Assembly (NCBI GenBank): GCA_964352225.1
Contig: CAYGRM010000171.1
Coordinates: 1-13,661, forward strand
Origin: CAJQQY01 sp964352225
GTDB lineage: Bacteria > Bacteroidota > Bacteroidia > Chitinophagales > Saprospiraceae
Direction of reading: 5' to 3'
DNA length: 13,661 nt
Below, in pieces: positions 1 through 7,158 of the stretch (the first letter of the stretch is position 1; the number at the start of each line of letters is the position of its first letter). The notes beneath the pieces were generated by a model. That model searched no databases. It had not been told where the DNA came from and worked only from the letters and a program-made list of their open reading frames with translations. The translations under genes and the position numbers were made by a program.

Positions 1-2220
1 AAAGCAATGGAAGGAATCGAATCCGTCGAAGTTACCCTTGCTCCCCCTACTACAACAATAGAAATGCATCATCATATCACGGAGGAAAAAATGAATGAAG
101 CGTTGGCAAAAGTTGGAAACTATCAATTGAAAATGGCGATGCATAATGACCCTTCCAATCAAGAAAAACACGATGCTCACAAAAATCATTCTGATAAAAA
201 AGAAATGACTGTTGACCATTCTGACCATAGCGGTCATGGTGATGAAGATAATCCAGCGCATGGTAACATGGGACATGACCATCATCGAATGATGATTGTA
301 GATTATAGAAAAAGGTTTTGGGTATCATTAGTTTTGACTATTCCTATTTTAATATTATCGCCTATGATTCAAAAATGGGTGGGCGTTAATTGGGAATTTA
401 CGGGTAGTCGCTATATTTTATTTGCCTTGTCTTCCATCGTTTATTTTTATGGTGGTCATCCCTTCCTGAAAGGATTTTTTAAAGAGGTAAAAGATAAAGC
501 GCTAGGGATGATGACCTTGATTGCCATGGCAATTTCTGTTGCCTATTTCTATAGCGTTGCAACAGTTTTTGGATTGCCAGGGGAAGATTTCTTTTGGGAG
601 TTAGCTACGTTAATTGTGATTATGCTGTTAGGTCATTGGATAGAAATGAAATCTGTTTTGGGTGCTTCCAAGGCATTGGAATTATTAGTTAGCATGATGC
701 CTTCCGAAGCTCATAAATTAGTTGGCGATGAAGTGATTGATATTAAACTTGAAGATTTATTAGGTGGCGATACTATTCTTATTAAGCCCGGTGAAAAAGT
801 GCCTGCCGATGGAATAATCCTCGAAGGAGAAAGTTACCTCAACGAATCTATGCTTACAGGTGAATCCAAACCTGCTAAAAAAGAAGTGCATAATAAAGTC
901 ATCGGAGGTTCTATCAATGGTAATGGCTCGCTCAAAGTCAAAGTCGAACATACTGGAAAAGATAGTTATCTCAACAAGGTAATTACCATGGTGCAAGAAG
1001 CACAAAAGACAAAATCAAAAATGCAAAATCTTTCTGACCGAGCAGCAAAATGGTTGACTTACATTGCACTTTCAGCGGGATTTCTTACCCTATTTATTTG
1101 GTTGGCTTTAGGCTATGATTTTGTTTTTGCTTTGGAAAGAATGGTAACGGTGATGGTTATTTCTTGTCCGCACGCCCTAGGTTTGGCAGTACCTTTAGTA
1201 GTTGCAATTTCCACCGCTATTTCTGCTCAGAATGGATTACTGATTCGAAACCGAACAGCTTTTGAAGAATCTAGAAAAATTTCTGCTTTGGTGTTTGACA
1301 AAACAGGAACGTTGACCAAAGGTGATTTTGGAGTCACTCGATATGAATCAACTTCTGATGATTTGGATAAAGACGAAATGTTGCGTTTGGCGGGAGCATT
1401 GGAACAAAGTTCTGAACATCCAATTGCGGTAGGAATAGTTGAGAAAATAAAATCCCTAAAAATGGATTTTCCAAAACTAGAAAACTTTGAAGCGATTACT
1501 GGAAAAGGAGTTCAAGCCACCGTTGAAGGAAAAGATGTAAAAGTAGTAAGCCCAGGATATTTAAGAGATGAAAAAATTGAAATTCCTGAAGGTGCTTTTG
1601 GTAGTGCTGCCGAAACGGTTGTCTTTATTCTCATCGATAAAAAGTTAGCAGGATATATTGCTTTAGCAGATGAAATTAGACCAGAATCTGCTGCCGCAAT
1701 AAAAACTTTTAAAGATAATAATATCAAAGTTTACATGGCTACAGGAGATAACGAAGTTGTAGGAAAAGCAGTAAGTGACGAACTAGGTTTAGATGGATTT
1801 TTTGCAGAAGTCCTCCCGCATCAAAAAGTAGAAATCGTAAAAGAATTACAAGCAAAAGGAGAGTTCGTAGCCATGACTGGTGATGGAGTCAATGATGCGC
1901 CTGCACTTGCTCAAGCGGATGTAGGAATTGCCGTTGGTTCAGGAACAGATGTCGCTGCGGAAACTGCCGACATTATTCTCGTCAACAGTAATCCAAAAGA
2001 TATTGCAAAATTGATTCTTTTTGGAAAAGCCACCTACAAAAAGATGATTCAAAATCTAATCTGGGCGACAGGTTATAATGCCATTGCGATTCCGTTGGCA
2101 ATGGGTGTTTTATATTCTTGGGGCTTTGTTTTGAGTCCTGCGGTTGGAGCTGTTTTTATGAGTTTGAGTACTATCATCGTGGCGATTAATGCGCAGTTAT
2201 TGAAGCGTAAAATTGGGTAA
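1..2220 (+). CDS. copB: Copper-exporting P1B-type ATPase, CopB-like (5' end outside window)
   Basis: This is an inner-membrane ATPase that pumps copper (perhaps also silver) out of the cytoplasm. The reading frame is open from base 1. The first 45 or so residues, from Lys-Ala onward, match the second half of an HMA metal-binding domain, so the true start and the HMA CxxC lie upstream and the ATG at base 7 is internal. Counting from base 1, a His-rich linker follows (residues 47-98, 11 His). Then come the membrane segments, the actuator TGES motif, and CPH in TM6 (Cys389, codon 1165-1167). The phosphorylation motif DKTGTLT has Asp433, and there is an SEHP nucleotide-binding motif and a hinge GDGVND (627-632). 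The last two membrane helices carry YNAIAIP and MSLST. CPH rather than CPC places it with the CopB/P1B-3 group; in that group Cu(I) versus Cu(II)/Ag preference cannot be read from sequence. It probably shares a transcript with the MFS gene 6 bp downstream. Confidence 0.93.
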   Translation, partial: KAMEGIESVEVTLAPPTTTIEMHHHITEEKMNEALAKVGNYQLKMAMHNDPSNQEKHDAHKNHSDKKEMTVDHSDHSGHGDEDNPAHGNMGHDHHRMMIVDYRKRFWVSLVLTIPILILSPMIQKWVGVNWEFTGSRYILFALSSIVYFYGGHPFLKGFFKEVKDKALGMMTLIAMAISVAYFYSVATVFGLPGEDFFWELATLIVIMLLGHWIEMKSVLGASKALELLVSMMPSEAHKLVGDEVIDIKLEDLLGGDTILIKPGEKVPADGIILEGESYLNESMLTGESKPAKKEVHNKVIGGSINGNGSLKVKVEHTGKDSYLNKVITMVQEAQKTKSKMQNLSDRAAKWLTYIALSAGFLTLFIWLALGYDFVFALERMVTVMVISCPHALGLAVPLVVAISTAISAQNGLLIRNRTAFEESRKISALVFDKTGTLTKGDFGVTRYESTSDDLDKDEMLRLAGALEQSSEHPIAVGIVEKIKSLKMDFPKLENFEAITGKGVQATVEGKDVKVVSPGYLRDEKIEIPEGAFGSAAETVVFILIDKKLAGYIALADEIRPESAAAIKTFKDNNIKVYMATGDNEVVGKAVSDELGLDGFFAEVLPHQKVEIVKELQAKGEFVAMTGDGVNDAPALAQADVGIAVGSGTDVAAETADIILVNSNPKDIAKLILFGKATYKKMIQNLIWATGYNAIAIPLAMGVLYSWGFVLSPAVGAVFMSLSTIIVAINAQLLKRKIG

Positions 2221-2226
2221 AAAAAT

Positions 2227-3465
2227 ATGAGCGAACTAGGTATTTTTAGTCCTAGAATGATAACCGTATTAATCACCCTATTTATCATAGCACTTGGTTA
2301 TGGGGTGATTTTACCTGTCCTACCATTTTATACCGAACGATTGGCTTTAGGTTCAGGAGCATCTTTTGAAAATATTACTTTTCATATAGGATTCTTGACC
2401 AGCGCTTATCCATTTTTTCAAATGTTTTTTGCACCGCTCTGGGGACGTTGGTCTGACCGGTTAGGAAGAAGACCACTCCTAATTATTGGGATTCTAGGTT
2501 TTATCATTATGCAGTTTTTAATAGGAATCTCTACTTCATTATGGATGCTTTATTTAGCAAGAATTATAGGTGGAATTTTTACTTCGGCAATTATACCCGT
2601 TAGTTATGCTTTGATAAGTGACTTAACTTCCGAGGACAATCGGGCAACAGGAATTGCGTATGCAGGTACTGCTTACAGTTTAGGAATAGTTGCAGGACCA
2701 TTTATTGGAGGAATATTAAGTCGAACAAATTTGCATTTGAACCTAGCGTTTGGTCATTTTTTAATCAATGATTATTCTATTCCGTTTTTCTTTCTGGCTG
2801 TGGTAGGGCTGGTGCTTTTACCAATTGTTGGAAAAGGACTTAAAAATAAACGAAGTAATCAGGAGAAAAAAGTAAAAGATTCGAGTTCATTAAAATGGCA
2901 ACAAATAGTACGGAAATTATTTCCATTTTTATTATTGTCATTTATTTATCAATTGGCGCTTACTTTATTCGAAGCGGTATTTTCAATTTATTCTAAGAAT
3001 GAATTACAATTTGATGCCATAAAAATTGGATATGGTTTTATGGTGTGTGCTTTGGTTATGGCTTTATTGCAACCTATCGTTGTGTCTCGAAAAGTAAAGA
3101 AAAAAGTTTCTGGTCAAAATCAGTTTATTTTGGGATTTGGAATTTTTGGACTCGGGATTTCACTTCTGGTATTTGCTAACCAATTATTATTCGTATTAAT
3201 TTTGATAGCGCTATTGGCCGCAGGAGGAGCATTTATTACTCCAAATATTACTTCACTTATTTCTCTCAAGGGAGGAAAAGATTCAGGGAGTGCTCTTGGT
3301 ATTCAAAAATCAATAGACAGTCTTGGGCAAGTAGTAGGGCCAATTTTGGGGAGTTGGCTATTAACCATTAATAGTTCATTACCTTACCTTTTGACAGGAA
3401 TAAGTATAATCTTGGTTGCATTAATTCTTCTGAGAAATAGGAATTTTTTGACCCTCAAAATTTGA
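2227..3465 (+). CDS. MFS transporter, DHA1/TetA-like drug:H+ antiporter family
   Basis: This 412-residue protein has about 12 predicted membrane helices and is a major facilitator in the inner membrane that probably exports a small molecule in exchange for protons. TM1 carries GYGVILPVLPFYTE, as in TetA-like proteins. The loop 2-3 motif A is GRWSDRLGRR (residues 73-82). TM5 contains the antiporter motif C, GPFIGG (157-162). A basic, polar central loop near residues 200-220 separates the two six-helix halves. The ATG lies 6 bp after the copB stop, with an A-rich spacer and no Shine-Dalgarno sequence, so translation and transcription are probably coupled to copB. Substrate is unknown. TetA-like similarity does not prove tetracycline export, and the position next to a copper ATPase leaves a metal-chelate or toxic-compound role open. 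Confidence 0.85.
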   Translation: MSELGIFSPRMITVLITLFIIALGYGVILPVLPFYTERLALGSGASFENITFHIGFLTSAYPFFQMFFAPLWGRWSDRLGRRPLLIIGILGFIIMQFLIGISTSLWMLYLARIIGGIFTSAIIPVSYALISDLTSEDNRATGIAYAGTAYSLGIVAGPFIGGILSRTNLHLNLAFGHFLINDYSIPFFFLAVVGLVLLPIVGKGLKNKRSNQEKKVKDSSSLKWQQIVRKLFPFLLLSFIYQLALTLFEAVFSIYSKNELQFDAIKIGYGFMVCALVMALLQPIVVSRKVKKKVSGQNQFILGFGIFGLGISLLVFANQLLFVLILIALLAAGGAFITPNITSLISLKGGKDSGSALGIQKSIDSLGQVVGPILGSWLLTINSSLPYLLTGISIILVALILLRNRNFLTLKI

Positions 3466-3468
3466 TAA

Positions 3469-4287
3469 ATGAGAGAATCTAGACAAATGAATAGTACTGA
3501 TAATAAATACATAATCTTACTCCATCTACTGATGGGGATAGTAATATTTTATGTAATAATTCATCCCTTGACTATGATAATTTATTGGTTTGAAATGAGT
3601 AACACCCCATTCAGTATCAATCAGTTTTTCAAAGTTGCTCCTGAACGAATTGCTAGCTCTTTTTCATTCACAATGACGGGAATGTCAATTGCTTTTATTC
3701 TTATTGGAAGCCTAATTGGTCTTGGGTCAGGATTTTATTATCGGAATATAGTAAGAAAGACCAAGTTGTTACAAATGCAAGAGAAGGTACTTAAGAGAAA
3801 TATAATGTCAATTATTCAGGGGGGAGAAAATGACAAGGTAGAATTCAAATCCTCTTTGAGATACGACTTTAATAGAAAGATTATTAATGCTAGTTTGGAA
3901 GAGGTAATTATAAAAACCATTGCCGGGTTTATGAATGCTAATGGAGGAGATTTGTTGATTGGGGTTGATGACGAAGGGAATATTCTTGGTCTGGAAAATG
4001 ACTATGTCTCTCTAAAAAAGAAGAATCAAGATGGCTTTGAACTAAAAATCTATCAATTACTCAAGAATTATATTGGGATTGAGTTTTGTTCATTGGTTCA
4101 ATTAACCTTTTATAGTTATGACAGTAATGACATTTGTGTACTTAGGATTGAAACAGCTGAATCACCTGTGTACGTTCATAAAGGGGACAATACTGCCTTT
4201 TATGTTCGGATAGGTAACTCTACCAAACCTATGACTATCAAAGAGGCAGTAAAGTATATTAAAATTCGAAGAAGTGATTCCAACTAA
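3469..4287 (+). CDS. Membrane-anchored Schlafen-type AlbA_2 domain protein
   Basis: This 272-residue protein has two predicted membrane helices (about 14-40 and 66-91), a basic stretch with helical character (92-115), and then a cytoplasmic AlbA_2 domain (about 118-265). Visible family features are Glu120, the EFKSS block (125-129), a helix ending in AGFMNANGGDLLIGVDDEG (152-170), and a C-terminal FYVRIGNSTKPMTIKEAVKYI block. The AlbA_2 family includes DNA/RNA-binding proteins and, in Schlafens, nucleases; in bacteria it is often fused to HTH or ATPase domains. No HTH or ATPase is present here, so what it binds or cuts is unknown. The ATG is 3 bp after the MFS stop, pointing to the same operon. 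An in-frame ATG at 3487 is an alternative start that would keep both helices. Confidence 0.8.
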   Translation: MRESRQMNSTDNKYIILLHLLMGIVIFYVIIHPLTMIIYWFEMSNTPFSINQFFKVAPERIASSFSFTMTGMSIAFILIGSLIGLGSGFYYRNIVRKTKLLQMQEKVLKRNIMSIIQGGENDKVEFKSSLRYDFNRKIINASLEEVIIKTIAGFMNANGGDLLIGVDDEGNILGLENDYVSLKKKNQDGFELKIYQLLKNYIGIEFCSLVQLTFYSYDSNDICVLRIETAESPVYVHKGDNTAFYVRIGNSTKPMTIKEAVKYIKIRRSDSN

Positions 4288-4290
4288 AAA

Positions 4291-4298
4291 TAATTTTG
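4291..4298 (+). promoter_or_regulatory. Candidate Bacteroidota -7 promoter element
   Basis: TAATTTTG matches the Bacteroidota sigma-A -7 consensus TAnnTTTG and lies 58 bp before the preferred start of the APC permease. No clear TTG -33 element is seen at the expected distance, and the motif is common by chance in AT-rich DNA. It would let the permease be transcribed separately from the copB operon. Confidence 0.3.
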
Positions 4299-4356
4299 TA
4301 TTAAGTCCTTCTATGAGTTGGTTTTATCTGTCCTAACCATTAGTAAAATAGAATTT

Positions 4357-5712
4357 ATGGAAAATAATAAAACACAAAAACTATCTTTAATTGGCTCTGT
4401 ATCTCTGGGGACAGGCGTAATGATAGGCGCAGGAATTTTTGTACTAATGGGACAAATTGCGGAGTTAGTTGGAGATTTGTTTCCTATTGCATTTATTGCT
4501 GGAGCTATTATCGTTGGGTTCAGTTCTTATTCTTACGTTAAATTTTCAAATGCCTATCCTTCCTCTGGAGGTGTCGTAAAATTTTTAACAAAATCGTATG
4601 GCCCTGGCACCACAACTGGTACTTTTTCATTATTAATGTACACTTCAATGGTGGTTGCAGAAAGCTTGGTAGCGGGTACTTTTGGAGCTTACACCTTAAG
4701 ATTATTTCCTGATGAATATGCAGGCTATGCCTCAATTCTTGGAGTTCTACTTATCGCTTTTGCTTACATTATTAATATCTCAGGTAATAAGGTTATTGAA
4801 GCCACCGCCACATTTACCGCAATCTTTAAAGTAGCAGGTATTACTTTGCTCGCTATTTCGGGCTTGTTAATTTCTGGCTTGCCAACCATTACAGGTAACT
4901 ATGTAGCTACCAGTAGCCAATCTTTACCAGAGGGTTTTGGTTTTATAGCTGCGTTGGCTTTATCTATCCTTGCCTATAAAGGATTTACCACGATTACCAA
5001 TCAAGGAGGAGACATTGAAAATCCACACCAAAATGTGGGTCGTTCTATTATTATTTCGATTGGTATCTGTACCGTTATTTATGTCACTTTAGCATTATCA
5101 GTTGCAGGAGGATTAAGTATTCAAGAAATTATTGATGCAAAAGATTATGCTTTGGCGGCAGCAGCAGAACCAATTTTTGGAAGTTGGGGAATGATACTAA
5201 CCGTTATTCTAGCGATTGTAGCAACTGTTTCTGGAGTTATCGCAAGTGTCTATTCGGCTTCAAGAATGTTAGGGATGTTAAGTAATATGAAGCAGGTTCC
5301 CAACCTCAATAGAATTGAAAAAATCAAAAACCCTGCACTTATTTTTACCGTTGCATTGGCAATACTTTTAACTGTTTTGTTCGACCTCACCCGAATTGCC
5401 TCTATTGGAGCAATTTTTTATTTAATCATGGATATTGCGATTCATTGGGGACTAGTTAGGTATCTAAAAAAAGAAGTAAAGTTTAATCCCATCATTCCAT
5501 TAATAGCGATAGGTTTGGATGTAATAGTCTTATCTGCATTTATATATTTGAAATATTTAACTGACCCATTTGTCCTTGTTGTAGCTCTAATAGGAATCGT
5601 ATTGATTATTTTAGGGGAGCGATTTTTTATGATTTCTCATACCAATCAAGATGGGGAAATGGAAATGGAAATGGGGATGGACATGGATGAAGAAAAACCG
5701 ATGAAGATGTAA
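4357..5712 (+). CDS. APC-superfamily amino acid permease-like protein with Met-rich C-terminal tail
   Basis: This is a 451-residue, roughly 12-helix inner-membrane transporter. TM1 contains GTGVMIGAGIFVL, the unwound-helix motif of the amino acid-polyamine-organocation fold. A YPSSGG motif follows, and later KGFTTITNQGGDIENP, both typical of this family. I chose the ATG at 4357 because it opens directly onto the normal family N-terminus; the frame also runs 13 codons upstream to a TTG at 4318, which looks like leader. The last 20 residues are unusual: Met at 435, 437, 439, 441, 443, 449 and 451 alternate with acidic residues, and a His lies just before. Such Met motifs bind Cu(I) or Ag(I) in copper proteins, so in this copper neighbourhood the tail could be a metal sensor or ligand. 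That is inference. The substrate is unknown and could be an ordinary amino acid. Confidence 0.85.
   Translation: MENNKTQKLSLIGSVSLGTGVMIGAGIFVLMGQIAELVGDLFPIAFIAGAIIVGFSSYSYVKFSNAYPSSGGVVKFLTKSYGPGTTTGTFSLLMYTSMVVAESLVAGTFGAYTLRLFPDEYAGYASILGVLLIAFAYIINISGNKVIEATATFTAIFKVAGITLLAISGLLISGLPTITGNYVATSSQSLPEGFGFIAALALSILAYKGFTTITNQGGDIENPHQNVGRSIIISIGICTVIYVTLALSVAGGLSIQEIIDAKDYALAAAAEPIFGSWGMILTVILAIVATVSGVIASVYSASRMLGMLSNMKQVPNLNRIEKIKNPALIFTVALAILLTVLFDLTRIASIGAIFYLIMDIAIHWGLVRYLKKEVKFNPIIPLIAIGLDVIVLSAFIYLKYLTDPFVLVVALIGIVLIILGERFFMISHTNQDGEMEMEMGMDMDEEKPMKM
5659..5688 (+). repeat. Five-unit hexanucleotide repeat ATGGNN in permease tail
   Basis: Five consecutive 6-bp units (ATGGAA, ATGGAA, ATGGGG, ATGGAC, ATGGAT) lie in frame at the end of the permease gene and encode alternating Met and Glu/Gly/Asp. 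A 6-bp period keeps the frame when units are gained or lost, so tail length could vary between strains by slippage. Confidence 0.7.
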
Positions 5713-5733
5713 AACGACATGTAATATTGTTTA

Positions 5734-5768
5734 TAGCATCTATGCTCCAAAGAGATTATTAGATGCTA
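5734..5768. terminator. Weak hairpin between convergent genes
   Basis: TAGCATCT (5734-5741) and AGATGCTA (5761-5768) are perfect inverted repeats with a 19-nt loop; GTTTAT/ATAAAC just outside could extend the stem past a bulge. It sits between the permease stop and the end of the minus-strand gene, where a two-way terminator would be expected. No T-tract follows on either strand, so termination is only a guess. Confidence 0.3.
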
Positions 5769-5851
5769 AATACCATAAACTCTTCAAGCGAATAAAAATT
5801 CCTCTTTAAGAATTATACCCGTTTTAAATATAGGTTGAATTGTTGATATTG

Positions 5852-6928
5852 CTAAGTCTCCTTATTGATAGAAATCTCATTATTAATAATATCTATCAAG
5901 TTAAGTAATAGCCATATTATTCCAAGAACGACAGCTAACAAAGAAAAATCAATAATGATAATTTTTGCTAAATCATTAAAACTAATTGCATTCAAAGTAA
6001 TTGGAACAACTATTCCAAAAAGGAAAATAGTAATTAATAGCAAAATTATATTTTTTAACATTTGTGGTATTTTACCCTGATTCAATATTGTCAGATTTTG
6101 AAGTATTGGGATGTATTTATAATTAAAATCTGAACCTAATTCTGCAATCATTTCTTTACTTAGTTCCCATGACTCAAATTTGGCATCAATATTTTTTGCA
6201 TGAGAAAGCATGCTTTCCTTGTAGGCACTATTTTTTAATTTCGTAGGGAATACTTTTCCACTTGCATGCTTTACCCATTTGTGGTCAAAATAATAATATA
6301 ATGCACCAGAAGGTTTATCTATATTTTCTAAGTATTCAATTGGATAAGATGAATTTCTAGTATCATCAAAAACCCAATTATTTCGATTTTTAACATCATT
6401 CACAATGGTTTCGATAGCTAAGTAAATATCAACTTTGGTTTGAGAATATCGTTTTTCTCTAGTCCAAAAATAAGTTTTAAGGAATGTGAACTTATCATCT
6501 CGATGCAGTTCGTTATAATCATAGTTTGGATATGATTTTTTAAATGCTGTAATATTTAGGGTATTTCCCCAGAATTGTGTGTCTTTTAAAATATGATATA
6601 ACAGCCTTCTAAACTCTGTGAGTTTGTAGGATAAAATATTTATTTTTTCTTGCCTGCCTTCTTTTTCAGTTTGAATTGAGCGAACTTTTGCAAACAAATA
6701 GACAGTTAGAAAAGCGGAAATAATTCCTGAAAGTTTAATTAAGTTTCCTGATAGACTATTTAAATCATTTGCTGCAATAGGAAAAAAGTAAAATAAAATT
6801 ATCATCACTACGCCTACGATTATCAGAATAATGTTTTTACTTATGCTGGACATGAATAATTTTTTAATTGTAAAATATAAGAGAGAAATTAAAATAGCAT
6901 CCTTCACGATGCTAAACTCAATAATCAT
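5852..6928 (-). CDS. Hypothetical membrane protein with large cytoplasmic domain
   Basis: This 358-residue protein is not recognised. Three predicted membrane helices lie near the N-terminus (about 8-25, 30-52 and 61-82). A soluble region of about 200 residues follows (83-289), rich in charged and aromatic residues, beginning with a possible coiled-coil helix around 84-112. Two further helices (293-314 and 320-346) precede a short polar tail. No nuclease, ATPase or protease motif could be identified. The gene stands alone on the minus strand, convergent with the permease and divergent from copA. One hand-counted line is about 28% GC, clearly lower than copA, suggesting later acquisition. The layout (membrane helices around one soluble domain) resembles single-gene accessory or defence membrane proteins but also many uncharacterised housekeeping ones. 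The ATG at 6928 is the first in frame and opens onto a hydrophobic N-terminus. Confidence 0.75.
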   Translation of the reverse strand: MIIEFSIVKDAILISLLYFTIKKLFMSSISKNIILIIVGVVMIILFYFFPIAANDLNSLSGNLIKLSGIISAFLTVYLFAKVRSIQTEKEGRQEKINILSYKLTEFRRLLYHILKDTQFWGNTLNITAFKKSYPNYDYNELHRDDKFTFLKTYFWTREKRYSQTKVDIYLAIETIVNDVKNRNNWVFDDTRNSSYPIEYLENIDKPSGALYYYFDHKWVKHASGKVFPTKLKNSAYKESMLSHAKNIDAKFESWELSKEMIAELGSDFNYKYIPILQNLTILNQGKIPQMLKNIILLLITIFLFGIVVPITLNAISFNDLAKIIIIDFSLLAVVLGIIWLLLNLIDIINNEISINKET

Positions 6929-6983
6929 AAATTTAGAAAATGATAATATGATTATTTATCGAGAATTCCAATTCTTTAATAAA

Positions 6984-7021
6984 GATACTTAGTGATTTCT
7001 CTTACTAATAAGCTAAGTATC
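6984..7021. repeat. 9-bp inverted repeat in divergent promoter region
   Basis: GATACTTAG (6984-6992) and CTAAGTATC (7013-7021) are perfect inverted repeats separated by 20 bp. They lie 55 bp upstream of the minus-strand gene start and about 140 bp upstream of copA. This could be a protein-binding site shared by the divergent genes or a hairpin in the minus-strand leader. No regulator gene in the window can be matched to it. Confidence 0.35.
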
Positions 7022-7108
7022 AATCAAGTTTTTCAGATACATCTATGGATGTCAAAACTTCACAAACATTTCGCAAAATTATATAACATAACAACTCAAT
7101 AGTGTGAG

Positions 7109-7116
7109 TATTTTTG
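7109..7116 (+). promoter_or_regulatory. Candidate -7 promoter element for copA
   Basis: TATTTTTG matches TAnnTTTG and ends 42 bp before the copA ATG, leaving a short A/T-rich leader with no Shine-Dalgarno sequence, as is usual in Bacteroidota. A convincing TTG -33 element is missing, which would fit an activator-dependent, metal-inducible promoter or simply a chance match. Confidence 0.4.
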
Positions 7117-7158
7117 CAGAAATAATTACTTCAACTGATTTTTTGTAAAAACAAAACA

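Noticed and set aside
7..2220. copB starting at the ATG at base 7
   Set aside because: The frame is open upstream and the visible N-terminus begins in the middle of an HMA domain, so the gene is cut by the window edge.
4318..4356. Upstream TTG start extending the APC permease by 13 residues
   Set aside because: The ATG at 4357 gives the normal family N-terminus, and the extra codons look like leader sequence.
7074..7081. TAATTTTG on the minus strand as a promoter for the membrane gene
   Set aside because: It matches TAnnTTTG but would give a leader of about 140 nt, and the nearest TTG is only 15 bp away, too close for a -33 element.
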